Position numbers and translations under genes: made by a program. Below the pieces are notes generated by a model, which did not search any database, was not told where the DNA came from, and saw only the letters and a program-made list of their open reading frames with translations. Of a stretch of 12,734 nt of DNA, positions 7,892 to 12,734 are shown piece by piece. Origin of the DNA: Gammaproteobacteria bacterium (lineage in GTDB: Bacteria > Pseudomonadota > Gammaproteobacteria > Steroidobacterales > Steroidobacteraceae); the NCBI GenBank assembly GCA_030039615.1, contig JASHVF010000293.1, forward strand, positions 1 to 12,734, in the 5' to 3' direction. How positions within the stretch are numbered: position 1 is the first letter of the stretch; every line of letters starts with the position of its first letter.

Positions 7892-8336
7892 GATGGTTTC
7901 TCCCGGAAGACCAGCGTCCCTGGGCACGCTCGTCCGAGTCTCCCTGCTCGCGCCGCTCGAGGCGGCGCTGCTCCTCGGTGAGGCTGCGCTCGAGCGCGCG
8001 GTCGACCGCGGCCGTGCGCCGCGCGGCGCCGCGCCACTTGGCGAGCAGCTCGGCGCGCTGCGCCTTGGCGCGCGCCACCACCTCCGCCTGCTCGCGCAGC
8101 GCCTCATCGAGCCGCGCGAGAAATGCCTGGTAATCGCGCGCCCGGGCCGCGCTGATGCCGCCGACGGCGCGGGTGGCGAAGTCGCGCAGGTACGCCTCGC
8201 GGTAGCCGCCGAGCTCGGCGAGCTTGGCCTCGCTGTCCTTGACCGCGCGCTCGCTGTTGGCGAGCGTCTGCGCCTTGCGCTTCTCGTCGCTCTCGAGCAC
8301 GCCGTGGGCGGTCTTCAGTTGCCGGATCCTTGGCAC
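7881..8336 (-). CDS. fliJ: Flagellar export chaperone FliJ
   Basis: This 151-residue protein starts at a GTG at 8336, 6 bases after the fliI stop, with AAGGGA about 10 bases upstream. FliJ is normally near 147 residues. Composition is charged and helical throughout, with heptad-like Leu/Ala spacing and many Glu, Arg and Gln, fitting the antiparallel coiled coil that inserts into the FliI hexamer like the gamma subunit of F-ATPase. The family is weakly conserved at sequence level, so the call relies on size, coiled-coil character and the fixed position between fliI and fliK. The last 20 or so residues (ERREQGDSDERAQGRW and after) look disordered and overlap the fliK start. Confidence 0.9.
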   Translation of the reverse strand: MPRIRQLKTAHGVLESDEKRKAQTLANSERAVKDSEAKLAELGGYREAYLRDFATRAVGGISAARARDYQAFLARLDEALREQAEVVARAKAQRAELLAKWRGAARRTAAVDRALERSLTEEQRRLERREQGDSDERAQGRWSSGRNHRVG

Positions 8337-8342
8337 GTTCTG

Positions 8343-9728
8343 TTATCCCTTCGCGTTGGATGAATCGTGGGGGCCCGCGGGCTCGGCCGTGAGCGCCTTG
8401 AGGGCACCCAGGCTCGCCGCGAGATCGACGCGCTGGCGCATGTCCTGCTGCAGGAACTGCTGGATCTGCGGCCAGAGCGTGATGGCGGCATCGACCCGCG
8501 GGTCGCTGCCGCGCACGTAGGCGCCGAGACTGATGAGGTCGCGGTTCTGCTCGTAAGTCGACAGCGCGCGGCGGAACAGCTGCGCCTGCTGCGTGTGCGG
8601 GGCGGAGGTGATCTCGTGCATGGCGCGGCTGATCGAGGCCGAGACGTCGATCGCCGGATAGAGGCCGGTCTCGGCGATGCGCCGCGAGAGCACGATGTGG
8701 CCGTCGAGGATCGCGCGCGCGGCGTCCGCGATCGGGTCGCTCTGGTCGTCGCCCTCGGTGAGCACGGTATAAAAGGCGGTGATGGAGCCGCCGCCGGCCG
8801 GGCCGTTGCCGGCCCGCTCGACCAGCGCCGGGAGACGCGCGAACACCGAGGGCGGGTATCCCTTGGTCGCCGGGGCCTCGCCGATCGCGAGCCCGATCTC
8901 GCGCTGCGCCTGCGCGAAGCGGGTGAGGGAGTCCATCAGCAGCAGCACCGAGCGGCCCTGGTCGCGGAAGTATTCGGCCACCGCGGTCGCGACCCAGGCG
9001 CCGTGCAGGCGCTTCAAGGGCGGACTGTCGGCGGGGGCTGCGACCACCACGGCACGGGTGCGGTCCCTGGGACCCAGGATCCGCTCGACGAACTCCTTGA
9101 CCTCGCGGCCGCGCTCGCCGATCAGTCCGACCACGATCACGTCGGCCTTGGTGTAGCGGGCCATCATGCCGAGCAGCACGCTCTTGCCGACGCCGCTGCC
9201 GGCGAAGAGGCCGATGCGCTGCCCGCGGCCGATGGTGAGCAGCGCGTTGATCGAGCGGATGCCGACGTCGAGCGGCTCGGCGAGCGGGGCGCGCGACAGC
9301 GGGTTGATGGTGCGGCCGGCGAGTCGCACGCGCGCCTCGCAGTCGAGCGGACCCAGGCCATCGAGCGGCTGTGCGGCGCCGTCGATGATGCGGCCGAGGA
9401 GCTGGGGGCCGACCGGTATGAGTCCCGCGCCCGGGCGCGGGATCACCCGGGCCTGGGGCCCGAGCCCGTGGGCCTCGCCGGTCGGCATGAGAAACAGCCG
9501 CTCGCCCGAGAAGCCGACCACCTCGGATTCGATGCGCGAGCCGTCGCGCGCGATGAGCTCGCAGTGATCGCCGATCGAGGCCTGGCAGCCGACTGCCTCG
9601 AGCGTCAGGCCCACCATGCGGGTGAGCGAGCCTTCGACCGCGAGCGGCGGAGTGTGCGCAACCCGGCGCACGGTCCGCTCGAGCCGCGCGCGCCAGGCGC
9701 GGGCGCGCTCTGCCGTGAGGTCCGTCAC
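8343..9728 (-). CDS. fliI: Flagellum-specific ATPase FliI
   Basis: The chosen start is a GTG at 9728, 2 bases after the fliH stop and with GGAG 5 bases upstream, giving 461 residues, a normal length. The open frame extends further upstream but only through fliH. Visible motifs are Walker A AGSGVGKS at 176-183, the GERGREV block with the likely catalytic Glu205, Walker B VLLLMD ending at Asp266, and the ATP synthase alpha/beta signature PAIDVSASIS at 358-367. FliI forms a hexamer at the base of the export gate, bound by FliH and FliJ, and hydrolyses ATP to help load export substrates. It is paralogous to F1-ATPase beta and to type III injectisome ATPases. The flagellar neighbours decide between these. 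Confidence 0.98.
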   Translation of the reverse strand: MTDLTAERARAWRARLERTVRRVAHTPPLAVEGSLTRMVGLTLEAVGCQASIGDHCELIARDGSRIESEVVGFSGERLFLMPTGEAHGLGPQARVIPRPGAGLIPVGPQLLGRIIDGAAQPLDGLGPLDCEARVRLAGRTINPLSRAPLAEPLDVGIRSINALLTIGRGQRIGLFAGSGVGKSVLLGMMARYTKADVIVVGLIGERGREVKEFVERILGPRDRTRAVVVAAPADSPPLKRLHGAWVATAVAEYFRDQGRSVLLLMDSLTRFAQAQREIGLAIGEAPATKGYPPSVFARLPALVERAGNGPAGGGSITAFYTVLTEGDDQSDPIADAARAILDGHIVLSRRIAETGLYPAIDVSASISRAMHEITSAPHTQQAQLFRRALSTYEQNRDLISLGAYVRGSDPRVDAAITLWPQIQQFLQQDMRQRVDLAASLGALKALTAEPAGPHDSSNAKG

Positions 9729-9730
9729 AC

Positions 9731-10405
9731 TTACTCCGTGCCGCCGTGGCCGGCGCCGCCGGCGCGCTCGCCCGAGCGCTGCTCGCCGAAGGCGCTCGCC
9801 AGCACGGCGTGCACGCGGCTCTCGAAGCGGGCGTCGATCTGGGAGGTGTCGCTGCGTACCAGGCAGCCGCCGCGCGCGAGCGTCGGGTCCTCGACGATGC
9901 TCCAGGCGCGCTCGGCCGCGGGCGCGGCGAGGCGCTCGCGCACGATGGCGGCATCCTCGGGATGCAGGTGCACGCGCACCTCGCGCGCCGCGAGCGGCAG
10001 CTGTTCCAGGCACTCGCGCAGGATCGCCACCACCTGGTCGGGGGTGGCGGAGAGCTCGCGCCGCGCCAGCTGCTTGCCGACGGCGAACGCGAGCTCGAGC
10101 AGCTGCCTCTCGACCTCGTCGTCGAGGGCGCGCAGCGGCTGCGCGAGCAGCTGCAGGATCGAGTCGAGGCGCTGCACGCGGCTCGAGAGCTCGGCGAGTC
10201 TCGGAGCCATCTCCCCCTGCGCACGCGCCAGCCCGGCCTCGTAGCCGCGCGCGCCCAGCTCGGCGGCCTGCTTCTCGCCGGCGGCACGCGCGCGCTCCTC
10301 GCGCGCGCGGTTGGCGAGCGGGCCTTCGACGGCCGGCAGGCTCCAGCGCTCGATGGGCTTCCCCGTTGCGCGCAGGTGCGCGTTGCCGCCGCGCGGCTCA
10401 GACAT
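9731..10405 (-). CDS. fliH: Flagellar assembly protein FliH
   Basis: This 224-residue protein starts at an ATG at 10405 with GGAG 8 bases upstream. The N-terminal part has a lone Trp21 in a PIERWSLP context, in line with the Trp residues that let FliH dock on the export gate or C-ring. A charged helical middle (about 32-110) is followed by a globular C-terminal region ending in the conserved block SIVEDPTLARGGCLVRSDTS and IDARFESR. FliH regulates FliI and links the ATPase to FliN. It is the first gene of the leftward run. The usual upstream partners fliE, fliF and fliG are not next to it. Confidence 0.95.
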   Translation of the reverse strand: MSEPRGGNAHLRATGKPIERWSLPAVEGPLANRAREERARAAGEKQAAELGARGYEAGLARAQGEMAPRLAELSSRVQRLDSILQLLAQPLRALDDEVERQLLELAFAVGKQLARRELSATPDQVVAILRECLEQLPLAAREVRVHLHPEDAAIVRERLAAPAAERAWSIVEDPTLARGGCLVRSDTSQIDARFESRVHAVLASAFGEQRSGERAGGAGHGGTE

Positions 10406-10444
10406 GTCGGTGCTCCGTCACGTGAAAACGCTGTCCCTGGCCAC

Positions 10445-10460
10445 TGCAAGTTATGTTCCT
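10445..10460 (-). promoter_or_regulatory. Possible sigma-54 type promoter for fliH
   Basis: Reading the minus strand from 10460 to 10445 gives AGGAACATAACTTGCA. The GG and GC doublets have the required 12-base register and the -12 half TTGCA is perfect. The -24 half is weaker, with A, A and A replacing the consensus T, C and G. A start about 12 bases downstream would leave a leader of about 29 bases before the fliH ATG. Position and orientation support it. The match alone would not. Confidence 0.5.
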
Positions 10461-10558
10461 GGAAAGCCGGGTCGCGAAACTGTGAAGTGCATCGTGCCTT
10501 TCGCCTAAAGGATTCGCGGCGCGTGTCGAGGCAGGTCCCACCGCGTGAGACAGGTCCG

Positions 10559-10584
10559 GCGGGCGGTAAACGCTTGCCGCCCGC
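10559..10584. repeat. GC-rich inverted repeat (8-base stem, 10-base loop)
   Basis: GCGGGCGG at 10559-10566 pairs perfectly with CCGCCCGC at 10577-10584 around the loop TAAACGCTTG. No run of T follows on either strand, so it is not a standard intrinsic terminator. A second, weaker inverted pair, CCGGCC at 10595-10600 and GGCCGG at 10617-10622, follows. In DNA this rich in G and C such stems can occur by chance, and no role is assigned. Confidence 0.55.
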
Positions 10585-10685
10585 GCGGTAAGCGCCGGCC
10601 CGCCGCAGCCTGTCGCGGCCGGGGCAGCAGTGTGCGGCCCTCCCCAGTCCGCTCAGCAGGGCGCTGCGCGCGGTACACGCGCATC

Positions 10686-10712
10686 TCAAGGTTCGCCTTG
10701 CCCCGCCGATGT
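10686..10712 (+). promoter_or_regulatory. Sigma-28 (FliA) type promoter for cheY operon
   Basis: TCAAGGTT at 10686-10693, an 11-base spacer, then GCCGATGT at 10705-10712. Against the FliA consensus TAAAGTTT-N11-GCCGATAA this is 6 of 8 in each half with the exact spacer, and the GCCGAT core is intact. Transcription would start near 10719, leaving about 90 bases of leader before the cheY ATG. FliA control of cheY/cheZ/cheA genes is established in enterics and Pseudomonas. Confidence 0.68.
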
Positions 10713-10808
10713 TTCCAGCTGCGGACATTGCGCACCGAGCGTCTGGTTTGTTGAACGGCGTCACAGAGGGTCCGGATGACCCGATCGGCGCCGCACTAGT
10801 GAGGGTCT

Positions 10809-11192
10809 ATGAAAAAGGATTTGCGGTTCCTCGTCGTGGACGACTTCTCCACCATGCGGCGCATCGTCAAGAACCTGCTGCATGATCTCGGCTACGCCAA
10901 CGTGCAGGAGGCCGACGACGGCAAGACGGCCCTGCCGCTCTTGCAGGCCGAGCCCTTCGACGTGCTGATCACCGACTGGAACATGCCCGGCATGCCGGGA
11001 CTCGATCTGCTCAAGGCGGTGCGCTCCGATCCCAAGCTCGCCAAGATGCCGGTGCTGATGCTGACCGCCGAGGCGAAGCGCGACCAGATCGTCGAAGCCG
11101 CCAAGGCCGGCGTCAACGGCTACGTCATCAAGCCCTTCACCGCGCAGGTCCTCGCCGAGAAGCTCGAGAAGATCCTGGCGCCGGCGGCATGA
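10809..11192 (+). CDS. cheY: Chemotaxis response regulator CheY
   Basis: This 127-residue single receiver domain has no output domain. All active-site residues are present: acidic pair Asp11/Asp12, phospho-acceptor Asp56 in the TDWNMPGM context, Thr86, Tyr105 and Lys108 in the VIKPF motif. These line up one residue before E. coli CheY numbering. CheY-P carries the signal from CheA to FliM, encoded in the divergent operon. The ATG has GAGGG just upstream (GTGAGGGTCT). The stop overlaps the cheZ ATG by 4 bases. The Trp57-Asn58 pair next to the phospho-site is typical of motor CheY proteins that pair with CheZ. Confidence 0.98.
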   Translation: MKKDLRFLVVDDFSTMRRIVKNLLHDLGYANVQEADDGKTALPLLQAEPFDVLITDWNMPGMPGLDLLKAVRSDPKLAKMPVLMLTAEAKRDQIVEAAKAGVNGYVIKPFTAQVLAEKLEKILAPAA

Positions 11193-11956
11193 GTGCCACG
11201 GCCGTGACCGACACACTGCAACTGCAGTGGGGCGAGGTGTGCCTCGCCCTGCGTGAGGCCCTCGAGGCAGGCGACGAGCAGCGTTTCCTTGGCGCGGTAG
11301 ATACGCTCACGGGGATGCGCGAGCGGAGCCTGTGGGATTCGCTGCGCCAGCTCGATGCGCGGCTGCGCGCCGCGCTCGACCAGTTCCGCCTCGACCCGCG
11401 GCTGATGCGCCTCGCCGGCAAGGAGATCCCCGACGCACGCGCGCGGCTCGACCACGTGCTCAAGCTCACCGACGAGGCGGCGCACCGCACCATGGACCTG
11501 GTCGAGAGCTCGACCCCGCTGGTCGCGCGCACCGCCGCCTCGGCCGCCGCGCTCGGCGCTGAGTGCCGCGAGGCGCGTGAGAGCGGCGCCGCCTCGCCCT
11601 ACTGGAACGACCTGCTGGTGCGGCTCGAGGGGCACTGCGCGGCTGCGCACGCGGACGGCGAGAAGGTCAAGACGAATCTCGTCGAGGTGCTGATGGCGCA
11701 GAGCTACCAGGACCTCTCCGGCCAGATCATCCGCCGGGTGATCGAGCTCGTGGGGCAGCTCGAGGAAGAGCTGGCACGGCTCGTGCACGACACCGAGAGC
11801 GGGGCGTCGGAAAGCCGCCGCCCGCAGCCGGCCGCCGAGGACGCGATCCGCGGCCTCGGCCCCGCGGTTCCCGGGGTCAGTGTGAACACCGTCGATGGAC
11901 AACAGGACGTGGACGAGCTGCTCGCCATGGGAGTGGCGATGAAAGGTGTGTTATGA
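11189..11956 (+). CDS. cheZ: Protein phosphatase CheZ
   Basis: This 255-residue helical protein is slightly longer than the roughly 214 residues of E. coli CheZ. The catalytic helix MAQSYQDLSGQIIRRVIELV contains Asp175 and Gln179, equivalent to Asp143 and the catalytic Gln147 of E. coli CheZ. A long helical hairpin (about 85-200) is followed by a flexible linker and a C-terminal peptide QDVDELLAMG, which resembles the CheY-binding tail. CheZ speeds loss of phosphate from CheY-P and so ends the switch signal. The final residues MGVAMKGVL differ from the common LLxSLGF-type ending. It overlaps cheY upstream and the STAS gene downstream by 4 bases each, so the group is translated in a coupled manner. 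Confidence 0.95.
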   Translation: MSATAVTDTLQLQWGEVCLALREALEAGDEQRFLGAVDTLTGMRERSLWDSLRQLDARLRAALDQFRLDPRLMRLAGKEIPDARARLDHVLKLTDEAAHRTMDLVESSTPLVARTAASAAALGAECREARESGAASPYWNDLLVRLEGHCAAAHADGEKVKTNLVEVLMAQSYQDLSGQIIRRVIELVGQLEEELARLVHDTESGASESRRPQPAAEDAIRGLGPAVPGVSVNTVDGQQDVDELLAMGVAMKGVL

Positions 11957-12288
11957 GCTCTGACAACAGCTCCGCGACCACGCTCGGAACGGTCGCTCTG
12001 TCGGCCGACGACGCGGTCCTGCGGCTGCCGCCGCAATGCACCATCCGCGAGGCGGCGCAGCTGCTCGGCCAGCTGATGCTGCGCCTCGAGCACTCCGCAC
12101 CGGTGTATATCGACGCCGCCAAGGTCGAGCGCATCGACACCGCGGCGCTGCAGCTGCTGGTGGCATTCCTGAGTGACCGCAAGGCGGGGCGCCGCGCGGT
12201 CGTGTGGCTCGAGTGCAGCGAGGGGCTGATGCGCGCCGCCGCCGCGCTCAGCCTCACCGCCGACCTGGCCCTGAGCCCGGCGCGCTGA
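11953..12288 (+). CDS. Small STAS-domain protein in chemotaxis operon
   Basis: This 111-residue soluble protein consists of one STAS domain (anti-sigma-factor antagonist/MlaB-like fold). The diagnostic core VYIDAAKVERIDTAALQLLV spans about residues 51-70. In SpoIIAA-type antagonists the phosphorylated Ser follows an Asp, and here the same place holds Asp62-Thr63, so phosphorylation is possible but unproven. No membrane segment or extra domain is visible. It overlaps cheZ by 4 bases (ATGA) and lies 7 bases before cheA, which places it firmly in the chemotaxis operon. STAS genes in chemotaxis clusters have been seen in other proteobacteria but the function is not settled, and I assign none. MlaB of the lipid transport system is an alternative relative by fold, but its partners are absent. 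Confidence 0.85.
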   Translation: MSSDNSSATTLGTVALSADDAVLRLPPQCTIREAAQLLGQLMLRLEHSAPVYIDAAKVERIDTAALQLLVAFLSDRKAGRRAVVWLECSEGLMRAAAALSLTADLALSPAR

Positions 12289-12295
12289 GGCCCCC

Positions 12296-12734
12296 GTGGG
12301 TATCGATCTCGCGCAATTCCACGAGGCCTTCTTCGAAGAGAGCTTCGAGGCGCTCGAGTCGATGGAGGCCTCGCTCCTGAAGCTCGACGTCAGCGCGCCG
12401 GACGCCGAGATCATCAACACGATCTTCCGCGTGGCGCACTCCATCAAGGGCGGCGCCGGCATGTTCAATTTTGCCGACATCGCCTCCTTTACCCACACCT
12501 GCGAGACGCTGCTCGATGGCGTGCGGGCCGGGCGCACCCGTCTCACCACGGGCGTCATGGACCTGCTGCTCAAGTCGGTCGACGTGATGCGCGAGATGCT
12601 GCGCGGCGCGCAGCGCAAGGAGACCTTCGACCCGCAGAAGGTCGCGGATCTGCAGTTCGATCTCGAGGTCGCGGTGGCCAAGAACGACGCCGCCGCGGCA
12701 CCCGCGCCGGCCGCGCCTGCGCCGGCCGCGCCTG
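12296..12734 (+). CDS. cheA: Chemotaxis histidine kinase CheA, N-terminal part (truncated by window edge)
   Basis: The reading frame begins at a GTG at 12296, with GAGG 5 bases upstream, and is open to the window end (146 complete codons). The P1/Hpt domain occupies about residues 1-125. It carries His48 in FRVAHSIKGGAGMF, identical in position to the autophosphorylated His48 of E. coli CheA. An Ala/Pro linker begins at about 130 and is still running at the edge. The P2 to P5 domains are out of view, so kinase activity cannot be checked. CheA, coupled to receptors by CheW, donates phosphate to CheY encoded upstream. Confidence 0.96.
   Translation, partial: MGIDLAQFHEAFFEESFEALESMEASLLKLDVSAPDAEIINTIFRVAHSIKGGAGMFNFADIASFTHTCETLLDGVRAGRTRLTTGVMDLLLKSVDVMREMLRGAQRKETFDPQKVADLQFDLEVAVAKNDAAAAPAPAAPAPAAP
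12704..12733. repeat. 15-base tandem repeat in cheA linker
   Basis: The unit GCGCCGGCCGCGCCT occurs twice in perfect tandem (12704-12718 and 12719-12733) and encodes the Ala/Pro linker after P1. The array may continue past the window end. Confidence 0.85.

Larger units (their letters stand above)
10406..10808. other. Divergent fliH-cheY intergenic region (403 bases)
   Basis: No open frame here has a family-like sequence or a convincing ribosome site. The short frames are ordinary for this base composition. The region holds outward-facing promoter-like elements (described separately), two GC-rich inverted repeats, and a 7-base direct repeat CAGGTCC at 10532-10538 and 10551-10557 with a 19-base period. 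I do not see a T-tract terminator or an RNA gene. Confidence 0.8.

Noticed and set aside
8343..9728. FliI considered as a non-flagellar type III secretion ATPase
   Set aside because: All neighbours are flagellar (fliH, fliJ, fliK, the fliM/fliN switch) and no injectisome genes are present.
8367..10244. A 625-codon open frame on the plus strand, opposite fliI and fliH
   Set aside because: Its translation is rich in Arg, Ala, His, Asp and Gly with no recognisable domain, and it is exactly antisense to well-supported genes. Long antisense frames are expected in GC-rich DNA.
10559..10584. Hairpin considered as an intrinsic terminator
   Set aside because: No T-rich tract follows on either strand, and it lies upstream of both divergent genes, where a terminator for either would make little sense.
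10621..10636. GG/GC doublets with sigma-54 spacing facing cheY
   Set aside because: Only the doublets fit. The surrounding bases match poorly in both halves, and the FliA-type element nearer cheY is a better explanation.
10505..10754. Short frames in the fliH-cheY gap that could be small proteins
   Set aside because: They are Arg-rich with no family resemblance or convincing ribosome site, and they overlap promoter-like elements and inverted repeats.
8104..10764. An 886-codon minus-strand frame overlapping fliH, fliI and fliJ
   Set aside because: It is an Arg/Ala/Pro-rich alternative frame through genes whose own frames show clear family motifs, such as Walker A and B in FliI.

Overview
This window is a GC-rich (visibly around 70 percent G+C) stretch of a flagellar and chemotaxis locus, almost certainly from a gammaproteobacterium or a close relative. 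The reasons are a CheZ phosphatase gene next to cheY, a sigma-54-type promoter in front of fliL, a sigma-28 (FliA)-type promoter in front of cheY, and the gene order fliHIJKLMNOPQR-flhB-flhA. The genus cannot be read from the sequence. I suspect a high-GC environmental lineage, but that is a guess.

Left part (1-10405), all on the minus strand and reading right to left: fliH, fliI, fliJ, fliK, then a 168-base gap with a good sigma-54 promoter, then fliL, fliM, fliN, fliO, fliP, fliQ, fliR, flhB and the first 349 codons of flhA, which is cut by the window start. These genes encode the flagellar type III export apparatus (FlhA, FlhB, FliP, FliQ, FliR, the assembly factor FliO, and the cytoplasmic FliH/FliI/FliJ ATPase complex), the C-ring switch proteins FliM and FliN, the stator-associated FliL and the hook-length ruler FliK. 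Genes overlap by 4 to 14 bases or are separated by at most 27 bases, except at the fliK-fliL gap, so two transcription units, or one unit with an internal promoter, are likely.

Middle (10406-10808): a 403-base divergent intergenic region with no convincing gene. It holds a sigma-54-like element pointing into fliH, a sigma-28-like element pointing into cheY, and GC-rich inverted repeats of unknown role.

Right part (10809-12734), plus strand: cheY, cheZ, a small STAS-domain gene and the 5' end of cheA, cut by the window end. CheA phosphorylates CheY, CheY-P binds FliM (encoded in this same window), and CheZ removes the phosphate. The whole signal path from kinase to motor switch is therefore encoded in two divergent units.

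I see no mobile element, CRISPR array, tRNA or rRNA. The locus is mostly orthodox. The items most worth a second look are the STAS protein inserted between cheZ and cheA, a slippage-prone Asp-Ser hexamer repeat in the fliK ruler region, the atypical C-terminal tail of CheZ, and the placement of cheYZ-STAS-cheA divergent from fliH with fliEFG absent upstream.
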